Assembly: GCA_041987265.1 (NCBI GenBank)
Contig: JBHIWT010000185.1
Location: forward strand, 1-6,537
Direction of reading: 5' to 3'
DNA from: IH12 sp041987265
GTDB lineage: Bacteria > Pseudomonadota > Alphaproteobacteria > Caulobacterales > Hyphomonadaceae
Length of the DNA stretch: 6,537 bases
Shown: positions 1 through 6,278 of the stretch, piece after piece
Layout: the number at the start of each line of letters is the position of its first letter
Position numbering within the stretch: the first letter of the stretch is position 1
The notes under the pieces: generated by a model
Seen by the model: the letters and a program-made list of their open reading frames with translations, nothing else
Databases searched by the model: none
Told to the model about the DNA's origin: nothing
Program-made: the position numbers and the translations under genes

Positions 1-1311
1 GCCCTCGGCAAACACGTTGTGGAGGATCTTCTTCTCCGTCTGCTCTTTCGAGAAATAGCCTTCAAAGCGTTCGCGCGGTTCATTGGAGATTGGCCCGACC
101 GCCTCGCCCACCTCACCCGGTTTCGTTTCGATGCAGAAGCCGTTCGGCCCGCGCACCGGTATCTCCGTTTCGACATCGAACCGCACGATGCGCGCGCGGA
201 TCTTGCCACGCAGCAGCGGCGGGATGCGGCCCACCGCGCCGATCTTCCCGTCGACATTGAAGAAGTTCACGTTGCCTTCGGTCGAACCGTAGAACTCGAC
301 CAGACGCTTGATGCCCGTGCGCTCGACCATCTCCCGCCACACATCCTCGCGCAAACCGTTGCCGAATCCCTTGACGATCGAATGCTGTTTCTCCAGCGGG
401 CTAGGCGGCAGGTTCATCAGGTAGCGACCCAGTTCGCCGATATAGACCAGCATGGTCGCGCGGGTATCGACCGCCTCCCGCCAGAAGTGGGACGCAGAAA
501 ACTTCCGCTTCAGGATCAGTGCGCCGCCGGAATTGATCGCACAGCCGACGCCGCACATGCCGCCGGTAGCGTGGTAGAGCGGCAGGGTCAGCAGGATACG
601 ATCGCTGGCGTCGACGCCGACTGCGGCGACAAACACCCGCATCAGGCCAAGCGCGCGCGAATTGGTGATCTTCGCCGCCTTCGGCAGGCCGGTCGTTCCC
701 GAGGTGAAGATGAACAGGGCGATATCGGCGCCGCGCTGCGCTGCGCGATGCGCCCGCTCCGGCCGTGTCGTCGCCACGCCTGCAAGCGCCGTGTCGAGAT
801 TGCTCGCCCCTTCCGATTCGCCCTCGCCGCCCAGCACCCAGACGCCGCCATCGATCTCAAGTTCGTCCTTCACGGCCGCTACCGCATCCAGCAGGTTTGG
901 CGCGCAAACCACGGCGCGCGCCGACACCACGTTGACGCAATGCACCAACCCCGAACCGATCAGGTTCGAGTTGATCAGGGCGGTACGCACGCCGACCTTC
1001 GCCATGCCGATCCAGAACGCGATATAGTCGGGCTCGTTCTCCATGAAGAGCGCAACGCAATCGCCAGACTTCAGCCCCAGCCCCAGCGCCCAGTTGGCGA
1101 ACGAGTTGGCGCGCGTCTCCAGCTCGTCATAGCGCATCGTCGCGCCCTCGAACTCAACGAAGGTGCGGTCGCCATGCTGGTCGATGCGTTCCTCGACCTC
1201 GTCGGCCAGCGTCGTCATGCTGTCGGCGGTCAGATCCGCAGTCGCGGAGACCAGCCGACGAAAGCCCATGATGTAGCGCCAGTCGCTCCGGATGCGTTCA
1301 AGCAGGTTCAT
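1..1311 (-). CDS. Long/very-long-chain acyl-CoA synthetase (FATP/FadD6-like), C-terminus cut by window edge
   Basis: This is an AMP-forming ligase that should activate fatty acids to acyl-CoA through an acyl-adenylate. Translation from ATG 1309-1311 gives 437 residues with no stop before the left edge. The phosphate-binding loop IFTSGTTGLPK lies at residues 201-211 and the adenylate motif EFYGSTEGN at 339-347. The stretch LFMENEPDYIAFWIGMAKVG near residue 90 and the terminal KEQTEKKILHNVF are typical of the FATP/FadD6 branch rather than of ordinary FadD. The family is usually about 600 residues, so roughly 160 are missing, including the TGD motif and the C-terminal lid with the catalytic lysine. 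The start is supported by GAGGAG at 1317-1322, 5 nt upstream. The gene is divergent from the NIPSNAP-like lipoprotein gene across a gap of about 90 bp. The family call is firm; chain-length specificity cannot be read from the sequence. Confidence 0.93.
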   Translation of the reverse strand, partial: MNLLERIRSDWRYIMGFRRLVSATADLTADSMTTLADEVEERIDQHGDRTFVEFEGATMRYDELETRANSFANWALGLGLKSGDCVALFMENEPDYIAFWIGMAKVGVRTALINSNLIGSGLVHCVNVVSARAVVCAPNLLDAVAAVKDELEIDGGVWVLGGEGESEGASNLDTALAGVATTRPERAHRAAQRGADIALFIFTSGTTGLPKAAKITNSRALGLMRVFVAAVGVDASDRILLTLPLYHATGGMCGVGCAINSGGALILKRKFSASHFWREAVDTRATMLVYIGELGRYLMNLPPSPLEKQHSIVKGFGNGLREDVWREMVERTGIKRLVEFYGSTEGNVNFFNVDGKIGAVGRIPPLLRGKIRARIVRFDVETEIPVRGPNGFCIETKPGEVGEAVGPISNEPRERFEGYFSKEQTEKKILHNVFAEG

Positions 1312-1390
1312 CGACGCTCCTCGTGTTGTCGGCTGACACTAAACGCGTGAGATTGTTTATGTGTTGACGCCATGAACGATGCGCAAATGC

Positions 1391-1394
1391 GGAG
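1391..1394 (+). promoter_or_regulatory. Ribosome binding site deciding the lipoprotein start
   Basis: GGAG lies directly against the upstream ATG at 1395, which is too close for that codon to be used. It sits an ideal 6 nt before the in-frame ATG at 1401. This favours the start at 1401, which removes two residues (Met-Pro) from the longer reading. Confidence 0.5.
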
Positions 1395-1400
1395 ATGCCG

Positions 1401-1988
1401 ATGTTTCGCCAGATCACCCACCTCAGAACCGCCTGCCTGGCGATCACAGCTGCACTGCTCACAGCGTGCGCGACGCCTGTTGCAGCGCAGCAAACACCGG
1501 CGCCAGCGAACCGCTCGGTCGCCACCGATCCGTCAGAGGCGGGGCCCGTTCGCAATCTCGCCGCGGACCCCACGCTGATCGGCGGCGACGGTGTCGTCAC
1601 GCTGCGCTACTGGAAGATCAAGAAGGGCGGCTTCCCCGATTTCCTCGCCGCCAGCCAGCAGGGCGTCTGGCCCTATTTCGAAAAGATCGGCGCGCGCGTC
1701 ATCGGCATGTGGCAGGTCATCCCCGCACCCGGCGAGGAGGCCGCGTCTGCGGACTATGACGAAGTATACCTCGCCACACGCTACGCCAGCACGGAACACT
1801 GGGCCGCGACCCGCGACGCCGCCCGCCTCGGCGGCGACGGTCCCGACTACCAGGCGATGATCGCTGCGCTGGCTGTGCGACGCGAACTTACGATCGAGAC
1901 CAATCTGACATTCCTGTCCGGCGCCAACGGACCGATGGGTCCCTATTTCCTGCCGGGCACGATGGAGACGTTCACGTCCGCCAACTAG
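1401..1988 (+). CDS. NIPSNAP-like domain lipoprotein, exported
   Basis: The 195-residue product has a charged N-terminus, a hydrophobic stretch (about residues 9-20) and a lipobox L20-T21-A22-C23, so it is probably a lipoprotein anchored by Cys23. A second possible cut is after VAA at 27-29, so plain secretion is not excluded. A linker rich in Ala, Pro and Gln leads to a ferredoxin-like domain at about 65-170. Its opening VVTLRYWKIKKGGFPDFL, followed by GVWPYFEKIGARVIGMW, closely follows the NIPSNAP pattern, and a later YLATRYAS segment matches the family's second conserved strand. NIPSNAP and related dimeric alpha/beta-barrel proteins have varied and mostly unknown roles, so no reaction is assigned. 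The stop codon overlaps that of the convergent cupin gene. The gene stands alone on its strand, with the acyl-CoA synthetase divergent upstream. Confidence 0.82.
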   Translation: MFRQITHLRTACLAITAALLTACATPVAAQQTPAPANRSVATDPSEAGPVRNLAADPTLIGGDGVVTLRYWKIKKGGFPDFLAASQQGVWPYFEKIGARVIGMWQVIPAPGEEAASADYDEVYLATRYASTEHWAATRDAARLGGDGPDYQAMIAALAVRRELTIETNLTFLSGANGPMGPYFLPGTMETFTSAN

Positions 1989-2461
1989 GACGCCGCGCAC
2001 GCCTCGGGCTTGACCTCAATACGCTGGAAGCGAACCGGCACGGCGCCGATATTGGCGATGGAATGCGGTCCTTCGGGCGCCGCCCAGACCGTTCGCCGGC
2101 CCGGCGTCGGCTCGATCTCGTTGCGCTCTTCCTCGATCCAGCGTCCGTCATCATAGCGGTAGGACGTATACAGGAATCGCGCGCCTTCTCCGCCGCCCGT
2201 GTCGCCGGTGATGACGCTCGGCAGCGCATGCACATGCACAGGCTCCACCGCCAGCGGCGGCAGCACGATCTCCAGAACCCGCACGCGTTCATTCTCGAAC
2301 ACCACCCGGTGCATGGCAGGCGCGGCTCGCACCGCATCGAGTTCGTGGCTGGCCGGGTTGCATAACACTTCCGACGGCTCATCGGCCTGCGCGAGCCCCT
2401 GCTGCCCCATCCCCGCGCCCGTCAGCGCAACAACGCCGATCGCCAATGATCTGATTTTCAT
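1985..2461 (-). CDS. Exported cupin-fold protein
   Basis: The 158-residue product starts at ATG 2459-2461, with GGAGG at 2471-2475, 9 nt upstream. A longer reading from a TTG at 2479 would place this ribosome site inside the gene, so I reject it. Residues 1-26 form a Sec signal peptide: basic MKIR, a hydrophobic core, then a likely cut after LAQA. The rest is a single small beta-barrel. A cupin motif 1-like HVH is at residues 76-78, and a motif 2-like PEGPHSIAN is at 129-137, giving a possible three-histidine metal site (H76, H78, H133). The glutamate expected in motif 1 is not evident. Cys34 and Cys155 could form a disulfide in the periplasm. Exported cupins of this kind are usually uncharacterised, so the substrate is unknown. 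The gene converges on the NIPSNAP-like gene and diverges from the GNAT gene. Confidence 0.82.
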   Translation of the reverse strand: MKIRSLAIGVVALTGAGMGQQGLAQADEPSEVLCNPASHELDAVRAAPAMHRVVFENERVRVLEIVLPPLAVEPVHVHALPSVITGDTGGGEGARFLYTSYRYDDGRWIEEERNEIEPTPGRRTVWAAPEGPHSIANIGAVPVRFQRIEVKPEACAAS

Positions 2462-2493
2462 ACCGAAACGCCTCCGCAATCCGCCCGGTCTCT

Positions 2494-2509
2494 TGACGCG
2501 CCAGCGTCA
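2494..2509. promoter_or_regulatory. Short palindrome in the divergent cupin/GNAT intergenic region
   Basis: TGACGC-GCCA-GCGTCA has two perfect 6-bp arms around a 4-bp spacer. It lies in the 82-bp gap between the divergently transcribed cupin and GNAT genes, which is a suitable place for an operator. It also overlaps a TTGACG (2493-2498) that could serve as a -35 box for the GNAT gene, although no good -10 box follows. In GC-rich DNA such a short palindrome may be chance. Confidence 0.3.
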
Positions 2510-2543
2510 TCCGTGACCTTACCCCGAGCCGGAGCCGCACGCC

Positions 2544-3080
2544 ATGTCCCCACCGCCAGACTTCACCTTCCGGTATGCAACGAAGGCCGACGCGCCCGCC
2601 CTGCACGCCCTGATCGAACACGCCTACCGCGGCGCGGAAACAGCAGGCAGGTGGGATTCCGAAAGCCACATCCTCAAGGGCCCGCGCACCACGCTGGACT
2701 TCGTTGCGGACCGCATCACGGGGCCTGACTCAAGGTTCGTCATCGCAGAAGAAGCGGACGAGTTGCGCGGCTGCGCCATGATCGAAAAACCCGCCCCCGG
2801 CCGCACCGCCGCCTATTTCGGCATGTTCGCAATCGACACCAGCATTCGCTCCAAAGGCCTTGGCCGCGCCGTCGTCGCCGCATGCGAGCGATTCGTCCGC
2901 GACCTGTGGGATGCACAGGCCATGGAAATGAGCGTGATCTCACTGCGCACCGAACTGATGGGCTGGTATGAACGCCAGGGTTATGAGCTGACCGGCGAGC
3001 GCCAGCCCTTCCCCTTCTCGGAGACGACCGGAGAAGTCCGCCGCGATTTCGACCTCGTCACGATGCGCAAGGACTTCTGA
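2544..3080 (+). CDS. GNAT-family N-acetyltransferase
   Basis: The 178-residue protein spans one GNAT domain, the normal length for the family. Its N-terminus (FTFRYATKADAPALHALI, from residue 7) is the usual first strand and helix. Motif A, which binds the acetyl-CoA pyrophosphate, is seen at about 91-112: YFGMFAIDTSIRSKGLGRAV, with the R102-x-x-G105-x-G107 loop. Motif B follows at 136-149 (RTELMGWYERQGYELT), carrying the tyrosines often found near the thiolate. The enzyme should transfer an acetyl group from acetyl-CoA to an amine in the cytoplasm; the acceptor cannot be predicted. GGAG at 2531-2534 lies 9 nt before the ATG. The gene is divergent from the cupin gene and 90 bp upstream of the hot-dog-like gene. 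Confidence 0.9.
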   Translation: MSPPPDFTFRYATKADAPALHALIEHAYRGAETAGRWDSESHILKGPRTTLDFVADRITGPDSRFVIAEEADELRGCAMIEKPAPGRTAAYFGMFAIDTSIRSKGLGRAVVAACERFVRDLWDAQAMEMSVISLRTELMGWYERQGYELTGERQPFPFSETTGEVRRDFDLVTMRKDF

Positions 3081-3170
3081 GGCGCAACGCGCCCGCATGC
3101 TCGACAAGCCGGGCTGGCCTACCTAACTACCCACACGCTGCCAAAGCCTGCTCAGACACAGGGAGACGCC

Positions 3171-3953
3171 ATGCCCGGCGACAATGCGACGCCTGCCACG
3201 TTGCGCATCGCTGCGCGCTTCAACGGCCCGTTCAACAGCGGTAATGGCGGCTATTCCGCGGGTCTTGCCGCGCGCGCGCTCGGCGCCGCCGAAGGCCAGG
3301 CCGTGAAGGCGACACTGCGCGCGCCAGTGCCGCTCGAAACGACGCTGCGCGCTCATCCCGTCGCCCATGGTCTCGATGTCATGACCGATGACGCGGAAAA
3401 CCGGATCCTGATCATGTCGCTGCGCGCCGTCAGCATGGAAACGCCCGCGATCTTGTCCCCAGGCCTCGACGCCATCCGCGCCGCCGCCGCCGCGTATCAG
3501 GACTTCGACGATCACCCGCTCCCGCTCTGCTTCGTCTGCGGGCCCGACCGCAAGCGCGGCGACGGCCTGCGCATCTTCACTTCGCCCGTCGCGCCGGAGG
3601 ACAATCCCAACACCACACCGCTCGTCGCCGCGTCATGGACGGCGGGTTCCGACCTTGCAGATGAATCCGGCCTGATCGCGCCGGAATACATCTGGGCCGC
3701 GCTGGACTGCCCCGGCGCCTTTGCGCTTGACGCCGAACCGATCCTGCTCGGCCGCATGACCACCCGGATCGATGCAGCGCCGCGTCCGAACGAGGATCTC
3801 GTGATCGCAGCATGGAGCCGCGGCGCAGAGGGCCGCAAGCATTTCGCATCCACCGCGCTGTTTTCGCGCGACGGCGCCCTGCTGGCCTTCTCCGAACAGA
3901 CGTGGATCAGGATCGACGCCCACGCCCCCGCCATGACCCGCGCCCGCATCTGA
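3171..3953 (+). CDS. Hot-dog/thioesterase-like protein of an uncharacterised family
   Basis: The 260-residue protein resembles a family usually left as hypothetical, whose layout suggests two hot-dog units. The first half opens with RFNGPFNSGNGGYSAGLAA (residues 16-34), like the helix-capping region of acyl-CoA thioesterases, followed by beta strands to about 90. The second half begins with LCFVCGPDR (119-127), a conserved CxxC sequence, then has WAALDCPGAFAL (175-186) and a run of strands (LLGRMTTRI, LVIAAWSRG, HFASTALFS). The hot-dog assignment is by pattern and remembered family likeness, not by an alignment. Acyl-CoA thioesterase or related acyl-CoA binding activity is inference. GGGAG at 3161-3165 lies 5 nt before the ATG. 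No upstream partner overlaps it. The acyl-CoA synthetase about 1.9 kb away is thematically related but on the opposite strand. Confidence 0.68.
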   Translation: MPGDNATPATLRIAARFNGPFNSGNGGYSAGLAARALGAAEGQAVKATLRAPVPLETTLRAHPVAHGLDVMTDDAENRILIMSLRAVSMETPAILSPGLDAIRAAAAAYQDFDDHPLPLCFVCGPDRKRGDGLRIFTSPVAPEDNPNTTPLVAASWTAGSDLADESGLIAPEYIWAALDCPGAFALDAEPILLGRMTTRIDAAPRPNEDLVIAAWSRGAEGRKHFASTALFSRDGALLAFSEQTWIRIDAHAPAMTRARI

Positions 3954-4022
3954 GCGCGTCACGCGGTCCGTCGGCGGAAATAGATGTTGCGTCGCTCCGG
4001 CTAACGCGGCACTTCAAAAGAC

Positions 4023-4331
4023 ATGTCGATCGAACGGATCCTATACATCGTAGTTCCCGGCGTTCTCGCCGCGATCTCGATCATCATTTTCATTCTCGCC
4101 CTGCGCGTGTCCTACGTGATGGAAATGCTGAAAGACCCCGAACGCCATGTCGGGACAAAGCTTACCTTCACCAACGTGTTCGCATCCGCGTTCGGCCCGG
4201 CGCCGACGAAAGAGCTTGCAGCCCTGCGCAACACGCTGCGCATGCGCCTGATCCTGTCGATGATGTTCCTGGTGGCGTCCGCCGTCCTGTCACAGATCCT
4301 GCGCATCCAGGCGTGGCAGGCGGCGCAGTGA
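4023..4331 (+). CDS. Small membrane protein with two predicted helices, unknown function
   Basis: The 102-residue protein has no recognised family. One long hydrophobic segment covers about residues 6-27 (ILYIVVPGVLAAISIIIFIL) and a second about 75-93 (RLILSMMFLVASAVLSQIL). They are joined by a polar loop of about 45 residues containing KDPERHVGTKL and PTKELAALRN. Both termini would lie on the same side of the inner membrane. No clear ribosome binding site precedes the ATG (only AAAGAC nearby). The stop TGA overlaps the GTG start of the following GFA-fold gene, so the two are probably translated together. The pairing suggests a shared process but does not show which. Confidence 0.75.
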   Translation: MSIERILYIVVPGVLAAISIIIFILALRVSYVMEMLKDPERHVGTKLTFTNVFASAFGPAPTKELAALRNTLRMRLILSMMFLVASAVLSQILRIQAWQAAQ

Positions 4332-4684
4332 TCTCCGGCTCCTGCCATTGCGGCGCCGTTCGCTTCGAATTCCGCTCCACGCCTGAATGGCTGACAATCT
4401 GCAATTGCTCGCTGTGCCGTCGCATTGGAGGCGCCTGGGCGGCGGCGGACCTGTCTGACGTCTCGATCAGCTATGCCGATGGCGCGCTGAACGACTACAT
4501 CCAGGGCGACCGGACGTTGAAGCTGCATTCCTGCCGAACATGCGGCTGCACCACCCATTACACCCCGACCGCTCCTGAGGAGACCCGGATCAAGGTCAAT
4601 CTCGCCATGGCCGAGCCCGCCGCCATGGCCGGTATCCGCATCCGCCATTTCGACGGGGCGGATACATGGTCGTTCCTCGACTAG
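4328..4684 (+). CDS. GFA/CENP-V (Mss4-like fold) zinc-binding protein
   Basis: The 118-residue protein begins at GTG 4328-4330, sharing GTGA with the stop of the upstream membrane protein gene. The frame stays open far upstream (to 3812), but that part overlaps two real genes and is not coding. The GFA pattern is complete: S-C6-H-C8-G near the N-terminus, then C25-N-C27-S-L-C30-R-R, then C69-R-T-C72-G-C74. These cysteines form the two zinc-binding sites of the Mss4-like fold. The family is named after glutathione-dependent formaldehyde-activating enzyme, but most members have no proven activity, so I do not assign formaldehyde chemistry. It is a cytoplasmic protein of normal length. Overlapping start and stop codons imply translational coupling with the membrane protein. 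Confidence 0.9.
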   Translation: MISGSCHCGAVRFEFRSTPEWLTICNCSLCRRIGGAWAAADLSDVSISYADGALNDYIQGDRTLKLHSCRTCGCTTHYTPTAPEETRIKVNLAMAEPAAMAGIRIRHFDGADTWSFLD

Positions 4685-4713
4685 GCGGACATCACTGGCG
4701 TTCTCACCCCTGC

Positions 4714-4821
4714 CGTCATCCCGGGGCGCGCCAGCGAACTCGGGATCCGGGAACGGGCGAACCTGATCAAACCAGAGCGTTGCCGGATCCCGGATCTGCG
4801 CTGCGCTTGTCCGGGATGACG
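4714..4821. repeat. Nested intergenic inverted repeat (GTCATCCCGG type), possible bidirectional terminator
   Basis: The outer arms are perfect 11-bp inverted copies: CGTCATCCCGG at 4714-4724 and CCGGGATGACG at 4811-4821. An inner pair, CGGGATCCGG at 4741-4750 and CCGGATCCCG at 4783-4792, makes a second stem with a loop of about 32 nt. The right half read on the minus strand (GTCATCCCGGACAAGCGCAG and onward through GATCCGGGATCC) resembles dispersed intergenic palindromes familiar from many alphaproteobacterial chromosomes; that comparison is from memory. It lies between the convergent GFA-fold and PcfJ-domain genes, about 30 bp after one stop and 15 bp after the other. A folded transcript could end transcription from both sides, though there is no U-tract. 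Confidence 0.78.
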
Positions 4822-4835
4822 ACAAACTTCCTTCG

Positions 4836-6278
4836 CTAATAGCGCGTCTGCAATCCCTCGCGCTTCGCCCACAGATCGATCACCGAACGCTCCGCCTGCC
4901 CCGGCGGACGGTTCGCGCGCATCTTCACCTCGGCCACCGTCCGGTTCTGCACCCGGATTGTCGCGCGCCGCGCTGACGTCTCGCCAACAAGACTTTCCAG
5001 CGACCAGATGCTGCACGCCCCGCCCCGGCACGCCGCCAGATAGCTGAACACGCAATGCGACATCGCTGCGCCCTCGGCCTGCAATTCGGCGCCATTCCTG
5101 ATCGCGCGTATACGATAGCGCTCGCCATCGCCCTGACGACCGACGCCTGGAGCAGCGATATCGAGCGGCTTCAGCTCTGGAGTTGGAAACGGCGCGCGCG
5201 CCAGGGCCGGCGTCAGCCTTCGCGCGCTCAACTCGCGGTGCCAGTCATGCACCTCACGCAACAAGCGCCCCGGCGAACGTCCGTGCAGGCGAACCGCATC
5301 GCGCAAATCACGATGAAGCCGCGCACTGAGATAGTCGACCACCTCGCCGGCATGGCTTGCGGCAAATTCTGGATGCGCAACGAAATACCGGATGACAGAC
5401 AGCCAGTAATCGCGCTGGTTCGGCGCGATCATCATGCCGGCGCCGAGTTGGGTGCACGCCAGTTCGAACGCGAGTTCTGGCGAAGCGCCCAGCGAAACCG
5501 CATCCGCCCGGCAAAGCGCGTTCTCGATTGATGGCAAGGGCGGCCCGTGCAGGAATTCATGCGCCTGGCGCCGGGTCAGCCGATACGGAAGGTTCGCCGT
5601 CCGCATGGATCGCCCTGCAGCCACGTGAACATACAGATCGCGCTTCATCTTCGCGCGCGGCGCCATGTCGGCCCACACCAGGTCCATGAAGAACGGGATG
5701 TCCCATTTCACGAACAGATGACGGGCGATGACGGCCAGAACCGCGCCGTTTGTACGGGCCGATCGTTCCGGCCAGTCGGCAGGCTGACGGCGCCAGTCCC
5801 TGCGGCGGACGAACATCGCGCGCAACGCCACAAGACTCTGGCGACGCAGCGGCGGCGTACCGGCGTGCAGCAGTTCCGGACCGGCAAAGCCGAGCACGCT
5901 GATCAGCATCGCGCACCAGTCCCGGCGGGCGCGCGGGTCGGTGTCGAGATCCGTCCACTCTCCCACCCAGTCCCACAGCGCATCGCGCCCCGGCGCAGTC
6001 GATCCGCGCAGCACACGATCGGCCAGCCACACCCGCATCTCGTCGATGTCGGCCTTTTGCGCGCGGTGACGCTCACCCATCTCCGCGCCCAGCCGGTCGA
6101 GACTGCGCTCGAGCCGCGACCGCCGCGGCGGCACCCGGTGGGACCTCGGCGGTGGCGAGCCGGACGCCCTCGGGCGGCTCGAGCTGGATCTCCCCCGTGT
6201 GCCGGAACCCGCCAGACCCCTCACTCGGCCACTCGAGCCGGTGGTGGCCCGCTGCCCGGGAGACTGGGTTGATGCCAT
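4836..6278 (-). CDS. PcfJ-domain protein, N-terminal start uncertain
   Basis: The frame encodes 480 residues. The C-terminal part carries the PcfJ-like signature: EGAAMSHCVFSYLAACRGGA at 402-421 with M406, H408, C409, Y413 and C417, then SIWSL (423-427), a strand with ATIRVQ (439-444) and VIDLWAKREGL near the end. The middle (about 100-350) is helical, with many Trp and Arg residues. PcfJ is named from an enterococcal conjugative plasmid protein of unknown function; chromosomal relatives are common in alphaproteobacteria, so no role is assigned. The first ATG (6276-6278) lacks a ribosome site, and residues 1-52 are low-complexity Ser/Pro/Arg/Gly with coding bias in a different frame. Credible sequence starts near residue 55 (about 6113) with RLERSLDRLGAEMGERH; Met67 (6080) is a possible internal start. 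The native start may have been lost at a junction. Confidence 0.78.
   Translation of the reverse strand: MASTQSPGQRATTGSSGRVRGLAGSGTRGRSSSSRPRASGSPPPRSHRVPPRRSRLERSLDRLGAEMGERHRAQKADIDEMRVWLADRVLRGSTAPGRDALWDWVGEWTDLDTDPRARRDWCAMLISVLGFAGPELLHAGTPPLRRQSLVALRAMFVRRRDWRRQPADWPERSARTNGAVLAVIARHLFVKWDIPFFMDLVWADMAPRAKMKRDLYVHVAAGRSMRTANLPYRLTRRQAHEFLHGPPLPSIENALCRADAVSLGASPELAFELACTQLGAGMMIAPNQRDYWLSVIRYFVAHPEFAASHAGEVVDYLSARLHRDLRDAVRLHGRSPGRLLREVHDWHRELSARRLTPALARAPFPTPELKPLDIAAPGVGRQGDGERYRIRAIRNGAELQAEGAAMSHCVFSYLAACRGGACSIWSLESLVGETSARRATIRVQNRTVAEVKMRANRPPGQAERSVIDLWAKREGLQTRY

Noticed and set aside
19..1350. A 443-codon open frame on the plus strand, opposite the acyl-CoA synthetase.
   Set aside because: It runs antisense to a gene with clear adenylate-forming motifs, its protein is rich in Arg, His and Asp without domain likeness, and long mirror frames are expected opposite GC-rich genes.
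1364..1392. TTGACG with a possible -10 box as promoter for the lipoprotein gene.
   Set aside because: The hexamer at 17-bp spacing (AATGCG) is a poor -10 match and lies on the ribosome site, so the promoter cannot be supported.
3812..4327. N-terminal extension of the GFA-fold frame (173 extra residues).
   Set aside because: It overlaps the end of the hot-dog-like gene and all of the small membrane protein gene in another frame, is Arg-rich and featureless, and the GFA domain begins right at the GTG of 4328.
4112..4825. A 237-codon minus-strand frame covering the membrane protein and GFA genes.
   Set aside because: It crosses two well-supported plus-strand genes and the intergenic repeat, and its product has no recognisable domain.
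5547..6272. A 241-codon plus-strand frame opposite the PcfJ gene.
   Set aside because: It is antisense to a gene with a recognisable C-terminal domain and has an Arg/Pro/His-rich composition typical of a shadow frame.
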